The position numbers were made by a program, and so were the translations under genes. From Mycobacterium alsense (lineage in GTDB: Bacteria; Actinomycetota; Actinomycetes; Mycobacteriales; Mycobacteriaceae), in contig NZ_MVHD01000018.1 of the NCBI RefSeq assembly GCF_002086635.1, positions 20,271 through 84,270 on the forward strand: a DNA stretch of 64,000 nt, read 5' to 3'. The notes beneath the pieces are model-generated. The model saw nothing but the letters and a program-made list of their open reading frames with translations. It searched no databases and was not told the origin of the DNA. Numbering within the stretch: position 1 is the stretch's first letter; every line of letters starts with the position of its first letter. This document shows, piece after piece, positions 20,234-29,953 of this stretch.

Positions 20234-23200
20234 TCACCCCGAGCCCCCCGGGAGCCTGGAAATCCAGGCCCGGGAGTCGGCGGGGTCGATGACGTCGTCG
20301 AGCTCGAACGTGGTGGCCGCGCGTAGCGCCTTGCCGTGCTCGTAAGCCGCCGCGACGAGCTTGTCGAACAGCTTGTCGCGCTCGACCGGATCCGCCTCGG
20401 CCGCAAGCTCTTTGCTGAACCCGAGGCGCACGGCTCCTTCCAGTCCCATGCCGCCGATCTCCCCGGTCGGCCACGCCACTGTGAATTGCGGCGCCCGAAA
20501 CGAGCCGCCGGCCATCGCCATCGCACCCAGCCCGTAGCCTTTGCGCAGGATGATCATCCCCAGCGGCACAGTCAATTTCGCGCCGAGCACGAACATCCGG
20601 CCGAAGCGACGGACGGCGGCCTCCTTCTCCGCGTCCGGCCCGACCATGAATCCGGGGGTGTCGCACAGCGAGATCACCGGCAGCCGAAACGACTCGCACA
20701 GGGCGAGGAAGTCGCCCGCCTTGTCGGCGGCCTCCGCGTCGATCGCGCCACCGAGGTGGTGGGTGCTGTTGGCGATCAGGCCGTATGCCGTCCCCTCGAC
20801 GCGCACCAGCGCGGTGACGATCCCGACGCCGTAGTCGGGCCGCAGCTCGAGGACGGATCCGACGTCGACGATCGAGTCGATCGCCTTGCGCACGTCGTAC
20901 GCCCGTAATCGGTTCTCGGGCACCACATGTCGAATCAGCCGCGGATCGGGCACGTCCCAGTGGTCCACGCTGCCCTGGAAATACGACAGGTACTGCTTGG
21001 CCAGCGCGACCGCGTGCGCCTCGTCGCGGGCGACCAGGCTCACCACACCGTTGTGCCGCTGCACGTCGATCGGGCCGATCGCCTCCGGCGGGTACACGCC
21101 CAGACCGCCGCCCTCGATCATGGCCGGCCCGCCCATCCCGATGTTGGCGTCCGGGGTCGCGATGATCACGTCGCAGACCCCGGCCAGGGCCGCGTTGCCG
21201 GCGAAGCAGCGGCCCGAGACGATCGAAACCAGCGGGACCCGGCCGTTCAGGCCCGCCAGCATCCGGAAGGTCGGCACGTCCAGCCCGGCCACGCCCCCGA
21301 CGTCGGTGTCGCCGGGCCTGCCCCCGCCACCCTCGGCAAACAGCACCACCGGCAGGCGTTTTCGGCCCGCCAGCTCGAAGACGCGGTCGGTCTTGGCGTG
21401 GTTGCGCATGCCCTGCGTGCCGGCCAGCACGGTGTAGTCGTAGGACGCGACGACCGCCTCGGCCGCGGCCCGCCCGAAACGCTCCGCGCCGATCGTGGCC
21501 AGGCCGGCGACCAGGCCGTCGGCGGGGGTGTTGGCGATCAGGTCCTCCTCGGAGCGCCGGCTGCGCTGGGCGGCGATGGCCAGCGCGCCGTATTCGACGA
21601 AGCTGCCCGGGTCGACCAGGTCGGCGATGTTCTCCCGGGCGGTGCGCCGCCCCTGCGCGTGCCGCTTGGTGACGGCCGCCTGCCGACCCCCGTCGAGGGT
21701 GAGCAGGTGGCGGTGGGCGACCTCGTCGAGGTCGGCGCGCGGTCGATCGAGATCCACTGCGGCCGAGGGTGATTCGCCCTCGGCGCCGGCGTCGGTGCGG
21801 GTGAACACCAGCAGCGGATCGCCGGTTCCGACGACCTGGCCCGGCGCCACGAGCCTGCGGACCGTGCGCAGCGCGTCGGGGGCGGTGAGCACGTGCTGCA
21901 TTTTCATCGCCTCGAGGACGACCAGCTGCCCGCCGGCGGCGACCTCGGCGCCCTCGGCGGCGACCTCGACCACGGTGCCGGCCAGTTGTGCGCGCAGCGC
22001 CTCCTCGCCGGGGTACAGCTCCACCGGGGCCACGCGCACGTCGTGCTGGTGCGCCAGCGCCGCGGCCGCCAGCTCGGGAAGCTTCCCGTCCAGGAAGTCC
22101 GTCGTGACCGGGCCCGACCCGATCTGACCGTCGCCCAGCAGCTCTCGCAGAATCCCGATGTTGGTGGCGACGCCCTCGATGGCGAATTCGCCCAGAGCGG
22201 TGCGCGCCTTGCGCACCGCCGCGGCCCACGACGGCGCGCGCACGTGGGTGACGACCTTGGCCAGCAGCGAGTCGTAGCGCGGGCTGGTGATCAGGCCCGG
22301 CCGGCCGTAGGTGTCGACGCGGACACCGGGACCGCCCGGCGGCGAGAACACCGTCACAGTGCCCGCCGCGGGCGCCACCGAGCCGTCGGCGGCCAAGGTC
22401 TCCATGTTGACACGGGCCTGGATCGCGATGCCCCGACGCGCGGCCGGCTCACCGATGACTTCGGTTCCGTCCGAAGCGATCCCGGCCGGAAGGCCCAGCG
22501 CGTAGTACGACGCGCCGCCGGCGATGGCCAGCTGGACGGCCACCAGGTCCACGCCGGTGGTTTCCTCGGTGACGGTGTGTTCGACCTGGATGCGCGGGTT
22601 GATCTCGAGGAACGCGAACTCGTCGCCGGCGACCAGGAACTCGACCGTGGCCAGCCCGCGCAGCCCGACCTTGGCGCACAGCCGCGCCGCGGCCTGGTGC
22701 AGAGCGCGGCGCAGCGCGTCCGAAAGCCCTTGTGCCGGGGCGACTTCAATCAGCTTCTGGTAGCGCCGCTGGATGCTGCAGTCGCGGTCGCCGAGGGCCA
22801 GGGCATGCGTCTGATGCCCGGCCGGCGCGCCCACCACCTGGACCTCGATGTGCCGCGCGGCGTCGAGGACCGCCTCGGCGAACAGCGCGGGATCGCCGAA
22901 CCCGAGTCGCGCCTCCGCGGCGCAGTGGCGGTAGGCGGCGTCGACCTCGTCGGCGTCGCGCACCTTGCGCATTCCCCGGCCGCCGCCGCCGGCGAGCGCC
23001 TTGATCATGACGGCGCCGCCCCGGCGGGCGAGGAACGCCTTGACGTCCTCGACGCTGCTCGGCCCCTCGGTCGCCGGCAGCACCGGGACACCGGCGGCCG
23101 TCGCGGCGGCGCGGGCCGACGACTTGTTGCCGACCAGCTCGAGCACGCCGGGATCCGGGCCGACGAAGGTGTAGCCGGCCGCGGCGCAGGCGCGGGCGAA

Positions 23201-23467
23201 TTCGGCGTTCTCGGCCAGGAACCCGTAGCCCGGGTGGATCAGCTCGGCACCGGACTTCTTGGCCGCCGCCAACACCTCGGCGTGGTCGAGGTAGGCGCCC
23301 GGTCCGGCGCCCGGCAGGCCGATCGCCTCGTCGGCGGCGTGCACGTGCGGGCTGTCCGCGTCATCTTCGGCGTATACCGCCACCGTCCGGATCCCCAATT
23401 CGGTTGCGGTGCGGATGATGCGCAGCGCGATCTCACCGCGGTTGGCGATCAACAGGGCGGCGCTCAC
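20234..23467 (-). CDS. Single-chain acyl-CoA carboxylase (biotin carboxylase-BCCP-carboxyltransferase)
   Basis: The 1077-residue fusion carries all activities of an acyl-CoA carboxylase. Order: biotin carboxylase (AALLIANRGEIALRIIRTA, ATP-grasp KALAGGGGRGMRKV, EINPRIQVEHTVTE), biotinyl domain with VVLEAMKMQHV (modified Lys near residue 522), then carboxyltransferase halves (RRTARENIADLVDPGSFVEY, ASYDYTVLAGTQGMRNHAKT, LCDTPGFMVGPDAEKEAAVR). This matches the homohexameric long-chain acyl-CoA carboxylase described from M. avium subsp. paratuberculosis, which carboxylates CoA esters of mixed length. It differs from the usual mycobacterial AccA/AccD two-gene arrangement. GTG at 23467 overlaps the stop of the upstream acyl-CoA ligase (GTGA), so activation and carboxylation are cotranslated. 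Confidence 0.92.
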   Translation of the reverse strand: MSAALLIANRGEIALRIIRTATELGIRTVAVYAEDDADSPHVHAADEAIGLPGAGPGAYLDHAEVLAAAKKSGAELIHPGYGFLAENAEFARACAAAGYTFVGPDPGVLELVGNKSSARAAATAAGVPVLPATEGPSSVEDVKAFLARRGGAVMIKALAGGGGRGMRKVRDADEVDAAYRHCAAEARLGFGDPALFAEAVLDAARHIEVQVVGAPAGHQTHALALGDRDCSIQRRYQKLIEVAPAQGLSDALRRALHQAAARLCAKVGLRGLATVEFLVAGDEFAFLEINPRIQVEHTVTEETTGVDLVAVQLAIAGGASYYALGLPAGIASDGTEVIGEPAARRGIAIQARVNMETLAADGSVAPAAGTVTVFSPPGGPGVRVDTYGRPGLITSPRYDSLLAKVVTHVRAPSWAAAVRKARTALGEFAIEGVATNIGILRELLGDGQIGSGPVTTDFLDGKLPELAAAALAHQHDVRVAPVELYPGEEALRAQLAGTVVEVAAEGAEVAAGGQLVVLEAMKMQHVLTAPDALRTVRRLVAPGQVVGTGDPLLVFTRTDAGAEGESPSAAVDLDRPRADLDEVAHRHLLTLDGGRQAAVTKRHAQGRRTARENIADLVDPGSFVEYGALAIAAQRSRRSEEDLIANTPADGLVAGLATIGAERFGRAAAEAVVASYDYTVLAGTQGMRNHAKTDRVFELAGRKRLPVVLFAEGGGGRPGDTDVGGVAGLDVPTFRMLAGLNGRVPLVSIVSGRCFAGNAALAGVCDVIIATPDANIGMGGPAMIEGGGLGVYPPEAIGPIDVQRHNGVVSLVARDEAHAVALAKQYLSYFQGSVDHWDVPDPRLIRHVVPENRLRAYDVRKAIDSIVDVGSVLELRPDYGVGIVTALVRVEGTAYGLIANSTHHLGGAIDAEAADKAGDFLALCESFRLPVISLCDTPGFMVGPDAEKEAAVRRFGRMFVLGAKLTVPLGMIILRKGYGLGAMAMAGGSFRAPQFTVAWPTGEIGGMGLEGAVRLGFSKELAAEADPVERDKLFDKLVAAAYEHGKALRAATTFELDDVIDPADSRAWISRLPGGSG

Positions 23468-25011
23468 CGTAGCGGGTCACCCCATCGCACCTGCCCGCGG
23501 AGCTTGGTCTTGAGTAGCTTGCCGCCGGCGTTACGCGGCAACGCCTCGGTCACCACGGTGACGTACTGGGGAACCTTGAAATCGGCCAGCCTGGCGCCGC
23601 AGTGTTCGAGCACGGCCGGCACGTCGATCTCCGCGTCCCCGGCGACCAGGACGGCGCCGACCTTCTCGCCCATGACCTCGTCGGGCACCGCCAGCACGCA
23701 GGCGTCGGCGACGTTGGGCGCCCCCAGCAGCACCGCCTCGACCTCGACGCTGGACACGTTCTCGCCGCCGCGGTTGATGATGTCCTTGAGCCGGTCGATG
23801 ATGTGCACCCGCCCCGCGTCGTCGACCCGGACCACGTCGCCGGTGTGCAACCAGCCGTCCCTGATGGTCGCCGCGGTCGCCTCGGGCCGATTCCAGTAGC
23901 CCGCAGTGACATTGGCGCCGCGGGTGACCAGCTCGCCCACCCCGGGCTCGGCACCATCGGCCCGCTCACCGAAAGGGACCAGACCGAGGTCCACCGAGGG
24001 CACGGCGTAGCCGACGGAGTCGGCGTGCTCGACGGCGTCGCGGTCCGGCAGGACGGTCATCAGCGAGGCCGACTCGGTCATGCCGTAGCCGTTGAACACG
24101 GTGGCGCCGGCGAACGCCTCCTTCACCGAGGCCACCAGCGACGGCGCGATCGGTGCGCCGCCGTAGCCCACCCAACGCACGCCGGACACGTCGGCGCCGG
24201 CGAAGGCCTTGTGCCGCAACATCAACGCATAGATCGCGGGAACGGTCACCATCACCGAAATGCGCTCTGCGGATAGCGTGGCGATCAACTCGTCGAGGTT
24301 GAGTGCGGGCATGATCACCGACGCGCCGCCGAGGCGGGTGGCGGCCAAAAGCTGTGAGTTGCACCCGGTCACGTGGAACAGCGGCACCGAGATCAGCGTG
24401 CGCATCGCTTCGCCGAGATCGCGCGGCTGATCGAGGCACCGGATCGCGTTCTCGGTGTTGGTCAGGAACGCCTCGTGGGTGGTGGGCACGCCCTTGGGGT
24501 GGCCGGTGGTGCCCGACGTGTAGAACAGCGCGGCGGTGTCCGCGCGGCCGAGTTGCTCCGTCACGAAGGGCGGACCGTCGGGCAGCGGCGCGTCGGCGGA
24601 GAGGTCTATCCGCGCATCGGAGTCCGTCAGGACGAACTCGACCTCCGGTCGCGCCGAACGCGTATTGACCGCCACAACAACGCCGCCGGCCATCACGGCG
24701 CCCCAGAACGCCAGCACCCAGTCGGTGCCCGCGGGATGGCGCACGGCGACCCGGTCGCCGGGTTTCAGGCCGACCGCGCGCAACCCGCCGGCGACCCGCG
24801 CCGCGCGGTCCCACAGCTGCCGGTAGGTCAGCCGGCCACCGCCCAGCTCGACCACCGCCTCGCCGTCGGGGCGCGCGTCGACCTGCTCGGCGAGCATGTC
24901 CAGCAGGGTGGCGGGCAGCTCGTCGTAGCGCGGGATGCCGTCGGCGTCGCGGGACACCCCCGTCGTTGGGAATGGGTTGTGGTCCCGCGAGATTTCGATC
25001 ACTGGAGGCAT
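23464..25011 (-). CDS. AMP-forming acyl-CoA synthetase
   Basis: ANL-superfamily ligase of 515 residues that activates a carboxylic acid to its CoA thioester through an acyl-adenylate. Seen: P-loop-like ALFYTSGTTGHPKGVPTTHE near residue 165, FNGYGMTESASL, HTGDVVRVDDAGRVHIIDR, the hinge RLKDIINRGGENVSS, and C-terminal lysine motif LPRNAGGKLLKTKL. Adjacent carboxylase coupling suggests its acyl-CoA product feeds the carboxylase. ATG 25011 has AGGA 7 bases upstream. It is divergent from the thioesterase-like gene across 38 bases. Chain-length preference cannot be predicted from motifs. Confidence 0.9.
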   Translation of the reverse strand: MPPVIEISRDHNPFPTTGVSRDADGIPRYDELPATLLDMLAEQVDARPDGEAVVELGGGRLTYRQLWDRAARVAGGLRAVGLKPGDRVAVRHPAGTDWVLAFWGAVMAGGVVVAVNTRSARPEVEFVLTDSDARIDLSADAPLPDGPPFVTEQLGRADTAALFYTSGTTGHPKGVPTTHEAFLTNTENAIRCLDQPRDLGEAMRTLISVPLFHVTGCNSQLLAATRLGGASVIMPALNLDELIATLSAERISVMVTVPAIYALMLRHKAFAGADVSGVRWVGYGGAPIAPSLVASVKEAFAGATVFNGYGMTESASLMTVLPDRDAVEHADSVGYAVPSVDLGLVPFGERADGAEPGVGELVTRGANVTAGYWNRPEATAATIRDGWLHTGDVVRVDDAGRVHIIDRLKDIINRGGENVSSVEVEAVLLGAPNVADACVLAVPDEVMGEKVGAVLVAGDAEIDVPAVLEHCGARLADFKVPQYVTVVTEALPRNAGGKLLKTKLRGQVRWGDPLR

Positions 25012-25036
25012 GCCCGGTTCCTACTTTCCGGTGTCC

Positions 25037-25042
25037 TATCGT
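25037..25042 (+). promoter_or_regulatory. Predicted -10 for the thioesterase-like gene
   Basis: TATCGT ends 7 bases before GTG 25050, which argues for that start and for a leaderless message. Confidence 0.45.
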
Positions 25043-25049
25043 GATAGCG

Positions 25050-25883
25050 GTGACGATCGAGGATTCCGCCATCATGCCCCAGGCGTTCTTCACTGTCGAC
25101 GGCGACTCCTACTTGCCGACCACGCTGACGCAAGGACCGTGGGGCGCGGCGATGGGCGGACAGAACGTCGGCGGCCTACTGGCGTTTGGGATAGAGCGAT
25201 CGGGCATCGACCCCGAGTTTCAGCCGGCGCGCCTGACCGTCGACCTGTTGCGCCCGGTCCTGCTCGAGCCGGTGCAGATAGCGACGTCGGTCCAGCGCGA
25301 GGGCCGGCGCATCCGCCTGGTCGACGGCGCGCTCGTGCAGCACGGCCGGACCGTCGCGCGCGCCAGTGCGCTGTTTTTGCGGCGCGGCGATCACCCCGAC
25401 GGTCAGGTGTGGTCCGCCCCGGCGGAAATGCCGCCCCTTCCGCGGCGCTCCGACGGCTTCCCGGCGGACATGCCGTTCCTCATCTGGGGGTACGGCGCCA
25501 CCGCCGAAGGCACCCCGGGCATCGCGGCCGGCGAGTGGGAACAGGCCCATTCGCAGAAGTTCGCGTGGACAAGGCTGTTCCGCCCGATGGTGCAGGGGTT
25601 CCCGCTGACGCCTTTCGTGCGCCTGGCCTTCGTCGGCGACGTCACGAGTTCGCTCACCCATTGGGGCACTGGCGGATTGCGCTACATCAACGCCGACTAC
25701 ACCGTCACCGCGAGCCGCCTGCCCGACGGCGAATTCCTCGGGCTGGCGGCCCAGAGTCACTACGGCAGCGAGGGCGTGGCCACCGGCACCGCAACCCTTT
25801 TCGACCGGCACGGGCCGATCGGCTCCAGCACCGCGCTGGCCCTGGCGCAACCCGCCGATGCGTTCAAGCCGGCCTATCAGTAG
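25050..25883 (+). CDS. Acyl-CoA thioesterase-like (double hot-dog) protein
   Basis: A 277-residue protein of the TesB-like/thioesterase-superfamily type. Seen: FFTVDGDSYLPTTLTQGPWG near the N-terminus, the hot-dog helix region AAMGGQNVGGLLAFGIERSG, RLTVDLLRPVLLEPVQIATS, and the second hot-dog ending GLAAQSHYGSEGVATGTATL. Such proteins hydrolyse acyl-CoA or act as dehydratase-like scaffolds; no catalytic assignment is certain. Alternatives are GTG 25041 and ATG 25074, the latter with AGGA 10 bases before it; GTG 25050 is favoured by the upstream -10. It is divergent from the ligase-carboxylase operon, so a link to the same CoA-ester pool is plausible. Confidence 0.78.
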   Translation: MTIEDSAIMPQAFFTVDGDSYLPTTLTQGPWGAAMGGQNVGGLLAFGIERSGIDPEFQPARLTVDLLRPVLLEPVQIATSVQREGRRIRLVDGALVQHGRTVARASALFLRRGDHPDGQVWSAPAEMPPLPRRSDGFPADMPFLIWGYGATAEGTPGIAAGEWEQAHSQKFAWTRLFRPMVQGFPLTPFVRLAFVGDVTSSLTHWGTGGLRYINADYTVTASRLPDGEFLGLAAQSHYGSEGVATGTATLFDRHGPIGSSTALALAQPADAFKPAYQ

Positions 25884-25884
25884 C

Positions 25885-26336
25885 TCAGTCCATCAGCTGA
25901 GCGGCTACCGTCGCGCCCAGTTCCCAGCACGCCTCCAGGTCGGCCTTGCTGGGCTTGCCCGAAACCACCACGGTCTCAGCCGCTTTCGTCCACCCCAGCC
26001 CGGTGGTGATGGCATCGACGCCCCGTTCGGCGCCCTCGGTCCCCTGGTTGCCGTGCAGGTACAGCCCGAACGGACGCCCCCGCGTGGCGTCGAGGCACGG
26101 GTAGTAGCAGACGTCGAACGCGTGCTTGAGGGCCCCGCTCATGTAGCCGAGGTTGGCCGGGGTGCCCAGCACGTAGCCGTCGGCCTCGAGCACGTCGGAC
26201 GGCGCCAGGGTCAGCGCGGGCCGGCGCACCACCTCCACGCCCTCGATCTCGGGGTCGGTGGCGCCGGACAACACCGCCTCGAACATCTCCTGCGTGTGCG
26301 GCGACGGCGTGTGGTGCACGATCAGCAGCGTCTTGC

Positions 26337-26340
<4 letters not shown>
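25885..26340 (-). CDS. Flavodoxin/NADPH-dependent FMN reductase-like protein
   Basis: Flavodoxin-fold protein of 151 residues, orthologue of Rv2771c. Seen: phosphate-binding segment LLIVHHTPSPHTQEMFEAVL, flavin-loop ADGYVLGTPANLGYMSGALK and GLYLHGNQGTEGAERGVDAI. Proteins with this pattern reduce FMN or quinones, but the electron acceptor is unknown. The ATG overlaps the stop of the membrane-protein gene upstream (ATGA), making it the last gene of the dapB operon. It ends one base after the convergent thioesterase stop. Confidence 0.85.
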
Positions 26341-27559
<1,219 letters not shown>

Positions 27560-27687
27560 GACCGGGGCGTTGTCGGGTCTCGAATTTGGAAGCTCTTTCA
27601 CAGGTCGGCGCGCTATTGTTGATAACCACAGCGGCCAAAATTCATAGCGTGCTTTCCAATTCAGTCGGAAGCCAGAGGAGATGAGCT

Positions 27688-28017
27688 ATGGCGGCGCGAT
27701 TTGCGGGCGTGGTGGCGGTAATTGGGCCACTTTTGATCGCCGGAGCGGCGTGGGCGCCCCCGGCTCAGGCCGACGCCACCAGCTATCTCAACCACCTGCA
27801 CAGCGCCGGTATCCGCGACTACGACCGCGGTGATGACGGGCTGCTGCAGGTGGGCCAGAAATTGTGCAATCAGATCACCTACGGCGCTTCTCCGGCGGAG
27901 CTGGTGGGCCTTGCGCTGCAACACTCCGACGCCACGCTGGGCCCCAACGGGCTCACCCCGGAACAGGCCAACGCGCTCGTCGGCTACGCAATCGTCGATC
28001 TTTGTCCGGGCGCCTAA
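27688..28017 (+). CDS. DUF732 secreted protein (first of two)
   Basis: A 109-residue exported protein of the mycobacterial DUF732 family. Seen: a signal peptide ending near APPAQADA, then YLNHLHSAGIRDYDRGDDGL, GQKLCNQITYGASPAELVG and a C-terminal DLCPGA; the two cysteines probably form the family's disulfide. DUF732 proteins are small exported proteins of unknown function. AGAGGAG lies 8 bases before the ATG. It converges on a second DUF732 gene, separated only by a 12-bp tandem repeat. Confidence 0.88.
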   Translation: MAARFAGVVAVIGPLLIAGAAWAPPAQADATSYLNHLHSAGIRDYDRGDDGLLQVGQKLCNQITYGASPAELVGLALQHSDATLGPNGLTPEQANALVGYAIVDLCPGA

Positions 28018-28020
28018 CCC

Positions 28021-28068
28021 GATTTGGGGCCGGATTTGGGGCCGGATTTGGGGCCGGATTTGGGGTGG
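28021..28068. repeat. 12-bp tandem repeat between the two DUF732 genes
   Basis: GATTTGGGGCCG at 28021, 28033 and 28045, with a degenerate fourth copy (GATTTGGGGTGG) at 28057, then GGGTTT-like remnants to 28085. It lies entirely in the 66 bases between convergent stops. There is no dyad symmetry, so it is not an obvious terminator. Confidence 0.92.
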
Positions 28069-28083
28069 GTTTCAGGGTGGGTT

Positions 28084-28452
28084 TTAGGGCACCGCGTATT
28101 CGGGGCAATATGACGCGGCGGCCGCGGCGACCATGAACTGCACGTCGTCGTTCGATATGCCGTTGGTCTCATGCAATTCGTCGCTTTCCACGAGCGCGTT
28201 CATGCTGTAGCCGTCGGCCAGCAAGCGGCAGACGTTGTGCGCGAAACCGATCAGCTCCTGATCGCCATGCTCCATGGTGATGCCGCGCTCGTGGGCCGCG
28301 TTGAGAAACGCGGTGTCGCTGTTGGTGTCGGTGTCGTCGGCCTGCGCCGGCGCCGCGAGGGCGGTCGCCGCCCCAACGGATAGCGCCGCTATCGCCAACG
28401 AAATCCGGCGCGAGATCCGGCGCGAGATCCGGCGCGAGATCCGGCGGTTCAT
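28084..28452 (-). CDS. DUF732 secreted protein with RRIS-repeat signal peptide
   Basis: A 122-residue product. The start MNRRISRRISRRISRRIS is followed by the hydrophobic core LAIAALSVGAATALAAPAQA and a cleavage site. The mature part carries the DUF732 pattern: AFLNAAHERGITMEHGDQEL, HNVCRLLADGYSMNA and C-terminal AASYCPEYAVP with the two-cysteine arrangement. The four RRIS units in the n-region come from a 12-bp tandem repeat; this is unusual and makes eight arginines before the core. ATG 28452 is the best start although no strong Shine-Dalgarno is seen; an in-frame ATG at 28512 would bury the signal peptide. Confidence 0.82.
   Translation of the reverse strand: MNRRISRRISRRISRRISLAIAALSVGAATALAAPAQADDTDTNSDTAFLNAAHERGITMEHGDQELIGFAHNVCRLLADGYSMNALVESDELHETNGISNDDVQFMVAAAAASYCPEYAVP
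28399..28446. repeat. 12-bp tandem repeat coding (RRIS)4 in a signal peptide
   Basis: CGAAATCCGGCG at 28399 and three perfect copies of CGAGATCCGGCG at 28411, 28423 and 28435. Each encodes Arg-Arg-Ile-Ser on the minus strand. Confidence 0.95.
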
Positions 28453-28557
28453 GGTGCCGCATCGTAGCCGTTCGCCCGGCCGCGGTGGCTTTATCCCCAG
28501 TTGGCGGTTCATCCACAGCCACGGGTCTTGCGATGGCCGGCCCCGGCTTCCGCCGCA

Positions 28558-28563
28558 TAAAAT
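28558..28563 (+). promoter_or_regulatory. Predicted -10 of leaderless DUF222/HNH gene
   Basis: TAAAAT ends 6 bases before the ATG of the HNH gene; it is the most AT-rich hexamer of this set. Confidence 0.55.
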
Positions 28564-28569
28564 TCGAAC

Positions 28570-29943
28570 ATGCATTCGATTGCCGAGCCGCCGGAGGTGG
28601 CCGCCGCATTGGACGCGCTCGACGCGGCCGTCGCGGTGGTCGCGGGGCTCGATCTCGGCGCGCTGGCTCCGGGCGTTCGGCTGGGCGCGCTGGAGCGAAT
28701 GGAGACCGCGCGACGACGCCAGATCGCGCTCAGCCACGACGTCATCGGCGCCTTGGCGCAGGAGGACCCCGCGGACCTCGGCGGCCCGGCCCACCAAGTG
28801 GTGGCCGACTGGCTGCGCATCAGCTACACGGAGGCGCGCCGCCGCATCCGCGACGCCCATCAGCTGTCCCCTCGGCTCACCCTGACCGGCCAGCACCTGC
28901 CGCCCGAACTGCCGGCCACCGCCGTGGCGTGGCGAGACGGGATGCTCGACGCCGAGCACCTGCGAGTGATCCAGACCTTCGTGCATGACCTGCCCCGGGA
29001 CACCCCGGTCGCCGTCGCCGAGCACGCCGAACGGCGACTGGCCGGGCACGCCGCCGACCTGCGCCCCGACCAACTGCGCAGGGCCGCCAACCGCGCCGCC
29101 GTCCTCATCAACCCCGACGGCAAGTTCTCCGACGCCGACCGCGCCCGGCAGCGCGGCTTCACGTGGTGCCCCCAGCGGGCCGACGGCATGAGCCTCGGCA
29201 AGCTGGTCGCCACCCCGGAGTTGCGCGCCAACCTCGACACCTGGCTCGCGCGGTTCGCTGCCCACGGCATGTGCAACCCGGACGACGAAACACCCTGCGT
29301 CACAGACCAGCCCGACGATGCCGCCGCCACGCGGGATGGACGCACGCTCGCCCAGCGCCAACACGACGCGCTCAACGCCCTGGTTCGTGGGCAGCTGGGC
29401 GATCCTAAGCTGGGCCAGCACAACGGATTACCGGTGGCCGTGGTCGTGTCGACCACGCTGCGGGAGCTTTGCTCGGGTGCGGGACGGGCCGTGACGGGCG
29501 GTGGGACCGAGCTTCCGATGCGCGACCTGATTCGCATGGGCAGCCATGCTTGGCACTACCTGGCGGTGTTCGACGAACACTCGAGTCGCCCGCTGTACCT
29601 CGGCCGCACCCGCCGCATCGCGTCACCGGATCAACGCATAGTGCTCTATGCAAAGGACCGGGGCTGCACCCACCCGGGCTGCGACGTGCCCGGCTACTGG
29701 TGCGAGGTCCACCACATCGACGACTGGGCCGCCGGGGGCAGGACCGACGCCGACAAGCTCACCTTCACCTGCCCGGCCAACCACAAGCTGATCGAAAAGG
29801 GTTGGCGGACTAGAAAGCTGCCCGACGGGCGCACCGAGTGGATCCCCCCGCCCGGTCTCGACCGGGGGCAAAGACGCACGAACGACTACCACCACCCCGA
29901 GCGCGTCGTCGACGACGACGATGACGACGACGAACCGGGATGA
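28570..29943 (+). CDS. DUF222 / HNH endonuclease (13E12 repeat family)
   Basis: A 457-residue member of the REP13E12 family that is multicopy in mycobacteria. Seen: N-terminal DUF222 (VRLGALERMETARRRQIALS, VADWLRISYTEARRRIRDAH) and a C-terminal HNH-type zinc module CTHPGCDVPGYWCEVHHIDD followed by TFTCPANHKL. The Asn of the classical HNH third motif is not evident (DADKL there), so nuclease activity is uncertain. The tail has a seven-Asp run. In M. tuberculosis copies of this family are targets for the phiRv1 prophage; no prophage is attached here. A -10 hexamer 6 bases upstream supports ATG 28570. Confidence 0.88.
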   Translation: MHSIAEPPEVAAALDALDAAVAVVAGLDLGALAPGVRLGALERMETARRRQIALSHDVIGALAQEDPADLGGPAHQVVADWLRISYTEARRRIRDAHQLSPRLTLTGQHLPPELPATAVAWRDGMLDAEHLRVIQTFVHDLPRDTPVAVAEHAERRLAGHAADLRPDQLRRAANRAAVLINPDGKFSDADRARQRGFTWCPQRADGMSLGKLVATPELRANLDTWLARFAAHGMCNPDDETPCVTDQPDDAAATRDGRTLAQRQHDALNALVRGQLGDPKLGQHNGLPVAVVVSTTLRELCSGAGRAVTGGGTELPMRDLIRMGSHAWHYLAVFDEHSSRPLYLGRTRRIASPDQRIVLYAKDRGCTHPGCDVPGYWCEVHHIDDWAAGGRTDADKLTFTCPANHKLIEKGWRTRKLPDGRTEWIPPPGLDRGQRRTNDYHHPERVVDDDDDDDEPG

Positions 29944-29953
29944 CGCCGTGCAC

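Noticed and set aside
19734..20345. 203-codon plus-strand frame including the 14-bp array
   Set aside because: A 14-bp repeat shifts frame at each copy, and the frame gives no signal peptide, unlike the one starting at 19870.
28453..29421. Long upstream extension of the second DUF732 frame
   Set aside because: It would run antisense through the DUF222/HNH gene and bury the signal peptide in the middle of the protein.
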